A DNA stretch of 64,000 nt from Thermocatellispora tengchongensis (GTDB lineage: Bacteria; Actinomycetota; Actinomycetes; Streptosporangiales; Streptosporangiaceae), in the NCBI RefSeq assembly GCF_014202315.1, contig NZ_JACHGN010000005.1, positions 357,227-421,226 of the forward strand, written 5' to 3'. The translations under genes were made by a program, and so were the position numbers. Below are positions 9,705 to 17,240 of the stretch, piece by piece. The stretch's first letter is position 1. Each line of letters opens with the position of its first letter. The notes below the pieces were generated by a model. That model had not been told where the DNA came from, made no database searches, and saw only the letters and a program-made list of their open reading frames with translations.

Positions 9705-10462
9705 GCGGCGTACAGAGCGTGGACCGGGCGCTGGACGTGCTCGAAACGCTGGCCGAGATGGGCGGCGAGGCCGGGATCTCGGAGCTGGCGTCCCGCACCG
9801 GCCTGCCGTACGGGACGATCCACCGGCTGCTGCGCACGCTGCTGGCCCGCGGCTACGTGCGCCAGGAGTCCGACCGCCGCTACGCGCTCGGGGGCGCGCT
9901 GGTGCGGCTGGGCGGGGTCGCCGAGCGGATGGTGGCCGTGTGGGCGCAGCCGTACCTGGCCAAGATGGTGGAGCTGTCGGGCGAGACGGCGAACCTCGCG
10001 GTGCTCGAAGGCGACTTCATCGTCTACGTGGCGCAGGTGCAGTCGCCGCGCAGGCTGCGCATGTTCGCCGAGGTCGGGCGGCGGGTGCTGCCGCACAGCA
10101 CGGCCGTGGGCAAGATCCTGCTGGCCGACCGGCCCGACCGCGAGGTGGTCGCGCTGATCGAGCGCACCGGCATGCCGCGGCGCACGGCGAACACGATCGT
10201 GGACCACGAGGCCATGCTGGAGGCGCTGTCGGCGGTGCGCGCCCAGGGCTACGCGCTGGACCTGGGCGAGGAGGAGCTGGGCGTGCACTGCCTGGCCGTG
10301 CCGGTGCACGACGGGGAGCGGGTCGTGGCCGCGATGTCGGTCTCGGGCCCGGCCGAGCGCATCGACGCGCTCGACCGGGAGGAGCTGGCCCGCGGCCTGC
10401 GCAAGATCGCCGATGACTTCGCGCTGGAGCTGGCCCCGAGGTTCAGCCGGCCGGGCGGATGA
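9701..10462 (+). CDS. IclR-family transcriptional regulator
   Basis: Local regulator, probably a repressor, of the glyoxylate operon it terminates. The N-terminal winged helix covers about residues 4-62 (VDRALDVLETLAEM, then GLPYGTIHRLLRTL). The IclR effector domain that follows contains PHSTAVGKILLA, typical of the family that senses small organic acids such as glyoxylate. TTG 9701 was chosen because GGGAGGGG lies just upstream and it overlaps the glcF stop; this gives 253 residues, the family norm. The 3' end overlaps the convergent VOC gene by 20 bases. The likely target is the TGGAAAA palindrome at 4044-4062. Regulation by glyoxylate is inferred, not shown. Confidence 0.9.
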   Translation: MSGVQSVDRALDVLETLAEMGGEAGISELASRTGLPYGTIHRLLRTLLARGYVRQESDRRYALGGALVRLGGVAERMVAVWAQPYLAKMVELSGETANLAVLEGDFIVYVAQVQSPRRLRMFAEVGRRVLPHSTAVGKILLADRPDREVVALIERTGMPRRTANTIVDHEAMLEALSAVRAQGYALDLGEEELGVHCLAVPVHDGERVVAAMSVSGPAERIDALDREELARGLRKIADDFALELAPRFSRPGG

Positions 10463-11225
10463 TCGTGAAGATCGCGTCGGACGGGTCGCTCAGCACCGCC
10501 AGGCGCCCGTACGGGCTGTCGAACGGCTCGTGGTGCACCTCGCCGCCCAGCTCGCGGGCGCGCTCGGCGGCCAGGTCGCAGTCGGCCACCGCGAAGTAGG
10601 TCATCCAGTGCGGCGGGATGTCGCCCTGCTCCTGCCACTCCTCGCTCATCAGCATCCGCCCGGCCACCTGCCGGCCGCCGAGCGACCAGACCGTGTAGTC
10701 GAAGCCGGCGCCGTCGCCGATCTGCTCCTGCTCGTAGCCGAACAGGGCGCGGTAGAAGGCGTCGGCGCCGTACGCGTCGGTGGTGTTGAGCTCGTGCCAG
10801 GCCATCGCGCCCGGCTCGGCGTACCGGCCGGCGCCGGCGAAGGGGCCCTCCTGCCACAGGCCGAACACCGCCCCCTGCGGGTCGCACACGATGGCGAACC
10901 TGCCGAAGCCGGGCACGTCGCCCGGCGGTGCGAGGATCTTGCCGCCGTTGGGCTCGACCTTGGCGACGGTGGCCTCGACGTCCGAGGCGGACAGGTACAG
11001 CCCCCACGTCGCCGGGCCGGGCTCCTCCTCGGGCGGCTGCGGCGAGATCGCCGCGACCGGCCTGCCGCCGACCGAGCACATGGTGTAGTGCCCGAACTCC
11101 TCGCCCTGGTCCTCGCAGCTCCAGCCGAGCAGCCCCGAGTAGAACCGCACCGCCGCCGCGACGTCGTCGGTGCTCAACTCGGCCCAGCAGGGCGCCCCGT
11201 CCTGGTATGCGGTCACTTCGCTCAT
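10443..11225 (-). CDS. Tandem VOC (glyoxalase/bleomycin-resistance fold) protein
   Basis: A 260-residue protein with two VOC modules, residues about 10-125 (CWAELSTDDVAAAVRFYSGLLGW ... VCDPQGAVFGLW) and about 140-258 (WHELNTTDAYGADAFYRALFGY ... LSDPSDAIFTII). The tandem arrangement is that of the CFP-10-like hydroxylase/glyoxalase proteins common in actinomycetes. Acidic and aromatic residues at strand ends could bind metal, but the substrate cannot be told. It is convergent with the iclR gene and divergent from DUF2277, with two palindromes in the intergenic region. Confidence 0.85.
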   Translation of the reverse strand: MSEVTAYQDGAPCWAELSTDDVAAAVRFYSGLLGWSCEDQGEEFGHYTMCSVGGRPVAAISPQPPEEEPGPATWGLYLSASDVEATVAKVEPNGGKILAPPGDVPGFGRFAIVCDPQGAVFGLWQEGPFAGAGRYAEPGAMAWHELNTTDAYGADAFYRALFGYEQEQIGDGAGFDYTVWSLGGRQVAGRMLMSEEWQEQGDIPPHWMTYFAVADCDLAAERARELGGEVHHEPFDSPYGRLAVLSDPSDAIFTIIRPAG

Positions 11226-11247
11226 CGCAGTCTCCGTCGACCACTCC

Positions 11248-11297
11248 GATCACGAATCCGTGATCCCCCGTGTACGCTCCGTGAGCGTGATCTCACG
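11248..11297. promoter_or_regulatory. Two palindromes with a shared CGTGATC half-site
   Basis: GATCACG-N4-CGTGATC occupies 11248-11265. A second site, CGTGA-N2-TCACG, lies at 11286-11297 and is embedded in GTGAG-N6-CTCAC. Both lie between the divergent VOC and DUF2277 genes, close to the VOC start. The repeated half-site suggests one regulator bound twice; none is encoded next door. Confidence 0.45.
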
Positions 11298-11350
11298 ATA
11301 CACCGGCGGAGGGTCGTGACCAGCCGGGACACGGGCGCACAATGGGGGGC

Positions 11351-11569
11351 ATGTGCCGAAGCATCAAGACCCTGCGCCCGCCGTTCACCGAGAGCGTGAG
11401 CGAGGAGGACATGCGCGCCGCGGCGCTGCAGTACGTGCGCAAGATCTCCGGGTTCCGCGCGCCCGCGCCGCACAACGCCGAGGCGTTCGAGCGCGCGGTG
11501 GCCGCGGTCACCGCGGCCACCGCCGACCTGCTGGCCACCCTGGAGGTACGCGGGGCGGCCAAGCGGTGA
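11351..11569 (+). CDS. DUF2277 family protein
   Basis: Small conserved protein of unknown function. The start MCRSIKTLRPP, the block EEDMRAAALQYVRKISGF and the AFERAVAAVTAATADLLATL helix match DUF2277, whose members are 70-90 residues and begin MCRxIKTL. ATG 11351 is therefore favoured over the in-frame ATG 11342. The purine run GGGGGG serves as ribosome site. 72 residues. The SPFH gene ends 7 bases downstream on the other strand. Confidence 0.85.
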   Translation: MCRSIKTLRPPFTESVSEEDMRAAALQYVRKISGFRAPAPHNAEAFERAVAAVTAATADLLATLEVRGAAKR

Positions 11570-11575
11570 GCCGGA

Positions 11576-12538
11576 TCACTGACGGCCGGTGTTCCCCCGC
11601 GGGCTGATCTCGATACTGCCGTTCTGCGGCACCGGGATCACCTCGACCTTGCCGTCCTGGATCGCCTTCCACAGGATGGCGCCCTGCGGCCCCAGCACGC
11701 TCACCAGATCCTTGATCGACTCAAGCTCGGTGCGCACCTTGGCGTTGCGCTGCGCCTGCGCCGCGTTCTCGGCCTTGGCCGCCTGCTCGGCCGCCAGCGC
11801 GTTGATCAGCGACTCCGGCGGCTCGGGCTTCTGGATGGTCAGCACCACGTCGCCGCAGTCGCCCGAGCCCGCGTAGTTGGGGTTGCAGAAGTAGTCGCCG
11901 CCGGAGGTCTCCTTGATGAACTGCCGGGCGAGCTGGCCCACCCTGGCCTCCCACTGCTGCTTGATCGTGGGGTCGTTGAACAGCTTCTTCCACTCGAACT
12001 CCTGCGAGGCGGCGTCCATCGCGCGGTCGAGCGGCTGCTTGAAGTAGAAGTTGAGCATCCGGTTCCAGCCGTCGTCGTCCTCGTCCAGGTACGCGCCGTA
12101 CTTCAGGCCGATCTTCTCGTGGAACTGGCGCAGCGTCTTGCAGTCGGTGTTCAGCGTGAACGTCGCCGACCCGGCGACCCTCATCTCGACGTTGTCCTTC
12201 GACACCACCGAGATCACCTGCGACTCGGCGTCATCGGAGCCGGAGAAGTCGAAGGTGCGCTGGCCGTACGGGTAGGAGTAGGAGGTGTCGCCGGGCCCGA
12301 GCAGCGTGGCCCCGCTCGACGGGTTGATGCACCGCTCGAACTTGATCGCCTCGAATGTGCCGCCCGCGTAGTGCAGCAGCACCTCGTCGGGCTGGGTGCT
12401 CACCCGCGAGCAGCCGCTGAGCACGAACCCGAACAGCACCGCGGCCACCACGGCGCCGATCAGCCCCTTCACCAGCCACCCCTTGCCCCTGCCCGCCGAG
12501 GCGGCCGAGGCGGTGGCACCCGTCTTACGCGCGTTCAT
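11576..12538 (-). CDS. SPFH/band-7 domain protein, possibly a lipoprotein
   Basis: A 320-residue protein of the stomatin/prohibitin (SPFH) superfamily. A 27-residue basic head precedes one membrane segment (about 24-42) that ends in FVLSGCS, a lipobox-like motif. After it come the SPFH beta-sheet region (about 46-150) and an Ala/Glu/Gln-rich helix (about 235-275, NALAAEQAAKAENAAQAQRNAKV), the usual oligomerising coiled coil. Cysteines at FERCINP, TDCKTL, YFCNP and SGDCGD are unusual and would suit an oxidised, outside location. Membrane scaffolding is known for the family; the role here is unknown. It stands alone, 80 bases past a methyltransferase gene. Confidence 0.78.
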   Translation of the reverse strand: MNARKTGATASAASAGRGKGWLVKGLIGAVVAAVLFGFVLSGCSRVSTQPDEVLLHYAGGTFEAIKFERCINPSSGATLLGPGDTSYSYPYGQRTFDFSGSDDAESQVISVVSKDNVEMRVAGSATFTLNTDCKTLRQFHEKIGLKYGAYLDEDDDGWNRMLNFYFKQPLDRAMDAASQEFEWKKLFNDPTIKQQWEARVGQLARQFIKETSGGDYFCNPNYAGSGDCGDVVLTIQKPEPPESLINALAAEQAAKAENAAQAQRNAKVRTELESIKDLVSVLGPQGAILWKAIQDGKVEVIPVPQNGSIEISPRGNTGRQ

Positions 12539-12618
12539 CGCTTCCCCTGCTTGGTGGTCCCTTTACCTGGGCGCTCACGGTACTGGAATCACCACCACAG
12601 GCGCGCGCCGGTGGCCGG

Positions 12619-13413
12619 CTAGGGCTTGCGGGCCACCGCGCCGAGCATCGCCGCGCTCCCGCCGGGGATGTCGGCGGCGGGGTCGTCGTCGGGGTGCCAC
12701 TCCCAGACCGGGACCAGGCCGGGTTCGACCGGGTCCAGGCCGTCGAGCAGCGCGCCCACGGCATGCGGGCTCCGCTCCACGACCGGGTGGGCGGTGCCGG
12801 CGAACAGGGCCTTGACCGCGGCGGCGTCGGCGGGGGTCGTACGCGGGCCGCGTACGCCGTGGCTGAGCACGACCAGCCCGCCGGGGGCGAGCGCGTCGCG
12901 GAAGGCCGCCACGACCTCGGCCGCCTCGGGCACGAAGTGCAGCACCGACACGAACAGCACCGCGACCGGCTCGCCGAAGTCGATCAGCTCGCGCAGTTCC
13001 CGGTTGCCCAGCACCTCGCCGGGCTTGCGCACGTCGGCCTCGACGGCGACCACGCCGCCGGCGCGCGCCAGCAGCGCCCTGCCGTGCGAGACCACGATCG
13101 GGTCGTGGTCCACGTACGCCACCCGGGCGCCGGGGAGGATCTCCCGCGCGACCTCGTGGGTGTTGTCCCTGGCGGGCATGCCGGGGCCGATGTCCACGAA
13201 CTGCCCGACGCCCCGGGCGGCGCAGTAGCGTACCGCGCGGCGCAGGAAATCGCGGTTGTGCCGGGCCAGCAGCGCGGCCTCGGGCACCAGGCCGAGCAGG
13301 CGGCGGGCCGCCTGACGGTCGGCCGCGAAGTGGTCCTTGCCGCCGAGCAGGAAGTCGTAGATCCGCGCGCCGCTGGGCACGCTCGCGTCGATCCCCCGAG
13401 GTGCCGGCTCCAT
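12619..13413 (-). CDS. SAM-dependent methyltransferase, DUF574 family
   Basis: Member of the actinobacterial DUF574/Methyltransf_19 family. It opens with the diagnostic block GIDASVPSGARIYDFLLGGKDHFAADR, then RHNRDFLRRAVRY. The SAM-binding glycine loop is FVDIGPGMPARDNTHEVA, followed by YVDHDPIVVSHGRALL and a late VLFVSVLHFVPE strand. 264 residues. ATG 13413 follows GGGAGGTCC and beats an in-frame GTG nine codons earlier. These proteins are abundant in filamentous actinomycetes but their substrates are mostly unknown. Neighbours give no clue. Confidence 0.88.
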   Translation of the reverse strand: MEPAPRGIDASVPSGARIYDFLLGGKDHFAADRQAARRLLGLVPEAALLARHNRDFLRRAVRYCAARGVGQFVDIGPGMPARDNTHEVAREILPGARVAYVDHDPIVVSHGRALLARAGGVVAVEADVRKPGEVLGNRELRELIDFGEPVAVLFVSVLHFVPEAAEVVAAFRDALAPGGLVVLSHGVRGPRTTPADAAAVKALFAGTAHPVVERSPHAVGALLDGLDPVEPGLVPVWEWHPDDDPAADIPGGSAAMLGAVARKP

Positions 13414-13506
13414 CACGTATGGACCTCCCTCGCGGACCACTATCCCGGCCCCAGATCACAGGCGGTACCCGTTTTACCGCAAGCCATTCGCCGCGTCTGG
13501 ATCGGG

Positions 13507-14025
13507 TCAGGCGGCGCGCGTGTGCGCCACCGGGTGGCCGTCGGCGCCGCACCGGATCTCCATCTTGACCTCCAGCTCGCGGCCGGAGTCGTCGTCGCCG
13601 TCGTCGGCCTCGAACTCGATGCGGGCGCGGGCGGCGGGGCCGCGCTCCACGTCGTCCACCTGGTACCCCTGGGCCGGGTTCCACGAGCGCAGCTCGGCCA
13701 GCCCGCCGGCGCAGCGCGCGATCACGGTGCCGCCCGCGCTCTCGATCACCTCGCTGACCGCCGGCGGCGTGGGCGCGATCGTGGGCGTGGCGGTGGCCGA
13801 GGGCGTGGGGGTGGTCGTGGGGGTGGTCGTGACGGTGGGCGCGGCCGTGGGGGACGCCGGGGGCGCGGCGGCCAGCTCGCGGCGTACGTCCTCGGCCGAC
13901 AGCGGGCGGCCCGCGGGACCGCTCAGCGACTCGCCGAGCAGGTTGATCACGCCGACGCCGGCGCCCGTGGCGAGCGCCGCCGTCACCGCCCAGCCCGCCG
14001 CGGCGAGCGCCAGTCTCCTTCGCAC
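13507..14025 (-). CDS. Membrane-anchored protein with Pro/Thr linker
   Basis: Not recognised as a named family. The 172-residue product has a basic start MRRRLAL and one hydrophobic helix (about 5-28). Residues about 55-88 form a Thr/Pro-rich, probably extended linker, and a compact C-terminal domain of about 75 residues is presumably extracellular, with two cysteines (IARCAGG and EIRCGAD) that could pair. GTG 14025 was chosen for the GGGGGAGGG site ahead of it; the frame runs back to GTG 14043. It is divergent from the response regulator and has a CTTA direct repeat 23-40 bases upstream, so control by that two-component system is likely. Confidence 0.65.
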   Translation of the reverse strand: MRRRLALAAAGWAVTAALATGAGVGVINLLGESLSGPAGRPLSAEDVRRELAAAPPASPTAAPTVTTTPTTTPTPSATATPTIAPTPPAVSEVIESAGGTVIARCAGGLAELRSWNPAQGYQVDDVERGPAARARIEFEADDGDDDSGRELEVKMEIRCGADGHPVAHTRAA

Positions 14026-14047
14026 CTCTTCACCCTCCCCCACCCAA

Positions 14048-14065
14048 CGCTAAGCGAGGGTTAAG
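14048..14065 (-). promoter_or_regulatory. 11-bp-spaced CTTA direct repeat, OmpR-type site candidate
   Basis: On the minus strand the sequence is CTTAACCCTCGCTTAGCG: two CTTA(A/G)C half-sites exactly 11 bases apart, the spacing used by OmpR/PhoB-type regulators. It lies between the divergent membrane-protein gene and the response-regulator gene. A sister site precedes the PepSY gene at 16064-16081. Confidence 0.55.
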
Positions 14066-14119
14066 GGGCCGATAACGGGCTTCGAGCCCCGGGCCGGTTG
14101 CGGCTACCGTGGACGGCAA

Positions 14120-14800
14120 ATGCCGAATGTCCTGCTCGTCGAGGACGACGTGACGATCCGCACCGCGCTCACGCGCGGCCTGCGCGAGCGCGGCCACGCC
14201 GTCTCCTCGGCCCCCACCGCCATGGACGGCCTGCGCCGGGCCGTCGAAGACCGGCCCGACCTGATCGTGCTCGACCTCGGGCTGCCCGACCTGGACGGCA
14301 CCGAGATGCTGCGCATGCTGCGCGCGGTCAGCGGCGTGCCCGTGATCGTGGCGACCGCCCGCGACGGCGACGCGGCCATGGTCGGCGCGCTGGACGCGGG
14401 CGCCGACGACTACGTGGTCAAGCCGTTCAGCTCGGCGCAGCTCGACGCGCGCATCCGGGCCGTGCTGCGCCGCACGGGCGACGGCCGCGCCGACACCGCG
14501 ATCGAGGTGGGCGCGCTGCGCCTCGACCCGCGCTCCCGGGAGGCCACGCTCGACGGCACCCCGCTGGACCTCACCCCGCGCGAGTTCGACCTGCTGCACT
14601 ACCTGGCGGCCAGGCCGGGCGAGGTGGTCAGCAAGCGGGAGCTGCTCACGCAGGTGTGGCAGGTGCCGTACGGCGGGGCCGACAAGACGGTGGACGTGCA
14701 CCTGTCCTGGCTGCGCCGCAAGCTCGGCGAGACCGCCCAGGCGCCGCGCTACCTGCACACCGTGCGCGGCGTCGGCGTCAAGCTCGTCGATCCGGAGTGA
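14120..14800 (+). CDS. OmpR-family response regulator
   Basis: Two-component response regulator of 226 residues. The receiver domain (about 1-115) has the acidic pair ED at 8-9, phospho-acceptor Asp52 (LIVLDLGLPDLDG) and the invariant Lys in VKPFSSAQL. The C-terminal winged helix (about 130-225) shows LDLTPREFDLLHYLAARPGEVVSKRELL and DVHLSWLRRKLGE. The kinase gene begins 10 bases on. Expected DNA sites are tandem direct repeats with 11-bp spacing, and two such repeats flank this gene pair. Confidence 0.95.
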   Translation: MPNVLLVEDDVTIRTALTRGLRERGHAVSSAPTAMDGLRRAVEDRPDLIVLDLGLPDLDGTEMLRMLRAVSGVPVIVATARDGDAAMVGALDAGADDYVVKPFSSAQLDARIRAVLRRTGDGRADTAIEVGALRLDPRSREATLDGTPLDLTPREFDLLHYLAARPGEVVSKRELLTQVWQVPYGGADKTVDVHLSWLRRKLGETAQAPRYLHTVRGVGVKLVDPE

Positions 14801-14810
14801 GCGGCCCGGC

Positions 14811-16079
14811 ATGAGGAGATGGCTGGCGGCCCTGGTGGCGGCGACGACGTCGCTGGTGCTGATCGCGCTGCTGGTGCCGCTCGCCCTGCTGGTGCGGGCG
14901 GTGGCCGAGAACGGCGCGGTCGGCCGGGCCACCGGCGAGGCCGAGCTGGTCGCGGTCGTGGCGGGCTCGGTGGACCGCGACGCGCTGGCGCTCACCGTGG
15001 CCCGCGCCACCCAGGCCGGCGGGCACCCGATCACCGTGTTCCTGCCCGACGGGACCACCGTCGGCTCCCCCGCGCCGCGCAGCCCGGCGGTGGAGCTGGC
15101 CGCGCGCGGGCGCAGCTTCTCCGCCGCCGCCCCCGGCGGCCGGGAGATCCTGGTGGCGGTCCAGGGCGGCCCCGGAGGCACCAGCGTGGTGCGGGCCTTC
15201 CTCAGCGAGGCCGACCTGACCCGCGGCGTGTACGAGACCTGGCTCGGCATGCTCGCGCTCGGCCTGGCCCTGATCGGCATCGGCATCGCGGTCGCCGACC
15301 GGCTGGCCCTGCGGGTGACCCGCCCGATGACCGCGACCGCCGGGGTGTCGCACCGCCTGGCCGCGGGCGACCTGTCGGCGCGGGCGGAGGTGCCGGACGG
15401 GCCCCCCGAGGCCAGGGCGACCGCGCTGGCGCTGAACCACCTGGCCGGGCGCATCGGCGAGCTGCTGGACGAGGAGCGGGAGAACGTCGCCGACCTGTCC
15501 CACCGGCTGCGCACGCCGCTGACCGGGCTGCGGCTGGACGCCGAGTCGCTGCGCGACCCGGAGGAGGCGGCCAGGATCGGCGCGCGGGCGGACGACCTGG
15601 AGCGGGCGGTCACGGCCGTGATCGGCCAGGCGCGGCGGCGGTCCGGCGGACGGCAGCGGTGCGACGCGGCCGAGGTGGTCGCCGAGCGGGCGGCGTTCTG
15701 GTCCGCCCTGGCCGAGGACCAGGACCGGCGCATGGACCTGGACCTGCACCCGGGGCCGCTGCCCGTCGCGCTCGGCGCCGAGGAGCTGGCGGCGTGCGTG
15801 GACGCCCTGCTGGGCAACGTGTTCGCGCACACCCCCGAGGGCACCCCGCTGTCGGTGCGCCTGGCGCCCGGCGTGACCCTGGAGGTCGCCGACGAGGGGC
15901 CCGGATTCCCGGCCGGCCGCCTGGAGCGCGGCAGCAGCGGCGCGGGCTCCACCGGCCTCGGCCTGGACATCGCCCGCCGTACGGCCGAGGCCGCGGGCGG
16001 CGGCCTCACCCTCGGGTCGGGCCCCGGCGGCCGGGGAGCCCGGGTGACGGTCGTGCTCGCCCCCTTAGCTCCGTCTTAA
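14811..16079 (+). CDS. Sensor histidine kinase
   Basis: Membrane kinase partner of the preceding regulator; 422 residues. Transmembrane helices at about 8-30 and 145-162 bracket an extracytoplasmic loop of about 110 residues. A HAMP linker follows, then the H-box NVADLSHRLRTPLTGL with phospho-His231. The ATP domain has an N-box ELAACVDALLGNVFAH, G1 VADEGPGFP and G2 GLGLDIARR. The N-box asparagine is present, so the enzyme should be active. The sensing loop shows no recognisable domain. The stop codon lies inside a CTTA repeat that probably controls the following PepSY gene. Confidence 0.94.
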   Translation: MRRWLAALVAATTSLVLIALLVPLALLVRAVAENGAVGRATGEAELVAVVAGSVDRDALALTVARATQAGGHPITVFLPDGTTVGSPAPRSPAVELAARGRSFSAAAPGGREILVAVQGGPGGTSVVRAFLSEADLTRGVYETWLGMLALGLALIGIGIAVADRLALRVTRPMTATAGVSHRLAAGDLSARAEVPDGPPEARATALALNHLAGRIGELLDEERENVADLSHRLRTPLTGLRLDAESLRDPEEAARIGARADDLERAVTAVIGQARRRSGGRQRCDAAEVVAERAAFWSALAEDQDRRMDLDLHPGPLPVALGAEELAACVDALLGNVFAHTPEGTPLSVRLAPGVTLEVADEGPGFPAGRLERGSSGAGSTGLGLDIARRTAEAAGGGLTLGSGPGGRGARVTVVLAPLAPS

Positions 16080-16081
16080 CG
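16064..16081 (+). promoter_or_regulatory. Second 11-bp-spaced CTTA direct repeat
   Basis: CTTAGCTCCGTCTTAACG: CTTA at 16064 and again at 16075, the same 11-base spacing and half-sites as at 14048-14065. It overlaps the kinase stop codon and ends 45 bases before the ATG of the PepSY gene. Confidence 0.55.
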
Positions 16082-16126
16082 ATCACCTAGCGCCCCGCTA
16101 TCGCGGCCCCCGGCACGCTGGGGGAC

Positions 16127-16429
16127 ATGAAGACACATAGCAAGCTCATCATCGCCGGCACCGCCGCCGCGGCCGTCCTCGCGGGCGGCGCCGCCCTCAC
16201 CCCCGCGAGCGCGGCCACCGCCGCGGCCGAGCGGCAGATCACGTGCGCGACCGCGGTGAAGATCGCCAAGAAGAAGGTCCCGGGCGCCCGCGTCACCGAC
16301 GTGGAGCGCGAATGGGAGCACGGGCATCGCACCTGCAAGGTGGAACTGGTCAAAGGCGCCTACGAGTACGACGTGTACGTCTCCCTGAGCACCGGCAAGA
16401 TCGTCAAGTTCGACCGCGACCGCGACTGA
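16127..16429 (+). CDS. Small secreted PepSY-domain protein
   Basis: A 100-residue exported protein. A Sec signal peptide (MKTHSKLIIAGTAAAAVLAGG, cleavage after about ASA at residue 29) leads to a single PepSY module: ITCATAVKIAKKKVPGARVTDVERE, then TCKVELVKGAYEYDVYVSLSTGKIVKFD. PepSY domains are often placed outside the membrane next to two-component systems, where they are thought to inhibit proteases or modulate sensing. Two cysteines (ITCAT, RTCKV) may form a disulfide. The CTTA repeat upstream suggests the adjacent OmpR-type regulator drives it. Confidence 0.82.
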   Translation: MKTHSKLIIAGTAAAAVLAGGAALTPASAATAAAERQITCATAVKIAKKKVPGARVTDVEREWEHGHRTCKVELVKGAYEYDVYVSLSTGKIVKFDRDRD

Positions 16430-16456
16430 GCCCCGCCGGGGGCCGCCATGGGAGGG

Positions 16457-17155
16457 TCAGCAGCCGTCCAGGATGCGCTCCATGGCGGCCTTCTCGGCCG
16501 AGGTGACCCACAGCTCGTACTCGGCCTTGACGTCGATCTGCCTGGCCACGTACGCGCACCGGTACCCCCTGCGCGGCGGCAGCCACGTCGCGGCGTCGCC
16601 CGCGCCCTTCTGCCCGTTGAGCGGCCCGTCCACCGCGAGCAGGTTGTCGGGGTCGTTGGCGAACTCCTTGCGGCGCTCCTCGGGCCACCGCTGCGCGCCC
16701 TTCTGCCAGGCGTCGGCCAGCGCGACCACATGGTCGATCTGCACCTTAAGGCTGGTCTCCTGGCCGCGCCGGAACTCGATGGTCTTGCCGGAGTACGGGT
16801 CGTGCAGCGTGCCGGTGAGCACGATGCAGTCGTGCGTGCCCTTCTTGAAGGTCTCGTCCTCCAGGTCCCGCTTGAGGATGTCGTTGCGGGTGTCGCAGCC
16901 GTTGCGGTCCACGTCGGCCCAGGCGGGGCCGAACTCGTCGCGGTCGAAGCCGGTCATCGGGGCGCGGCCCTTGACCTCCAGCCCGGCGAGCTTGTCCCGC
17001 GCCTCGGCCACGTCCACCTTCACGTCGGACGACGACCCTCCCCCGCCGTCGCCGCGCGGCTCGTCCAGGTTCGCCGTATCGACGCTCACACATCCGCCCA
17101 GCCCGGCCAGCACCGTCGCCGCGGCCACCGCCGCGGCGAACGTCCGTGCGCCCAC
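16457..17155 (-). CDS. Secreted HNH (DUF1524-type) nuclease lipoprotein
   Basis: Predicted extracellular nuclease of the GmrSD C-terminal/DUF1524 HNH family. The signal peptide ends in lipobox LGGC at about residue 22 and a Gly/Ser-rich spacer follows. The catalytic region carries QIDHVVALADAWQKGA (Asp-His pair), FANDPDNLLAVDGPLNGQKG (Asn and Lys), and a closing WLPP...RCAYVARQI segment. All expected HNH residues are visible. Cysteine pairs (NGCDT, HDCIV) suit an oxidising location. GTG 17155 follows GGGAG. Such proteins are common in actinomycetes; nutrient scavenging or competition are both possible. Confidence 0.88.
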   Translation of the reverse strand: MGARTFAAAVAAATVLAGLGGCVSVDTANLDEPRGDGGGGSSSDVKVDVAEARDKLAGLEVKGRAPMTGFDRDEFGPAWADVDRNGCDTRNDILKRDLEDETFKKGTHDCIVLTGTLHDPYSGKTIEFRRGQETSLKVQIDHVVALADAWQKGAQRWPEERRKEFANDPDNLLAVDGPLNGQKGAGDAATWLPPRRGYRCAYVARQIDVKAEYELWVTSAEKAAMERILDGC

Positions 17156-17240
17156 CTCACACGCTCCCTAGGTCAAAACTTCGCAAAACCCAGGTATAGC
17201 AGTACCCACTACGCCACGGATCAGGGCAAAGACCGCGTGA

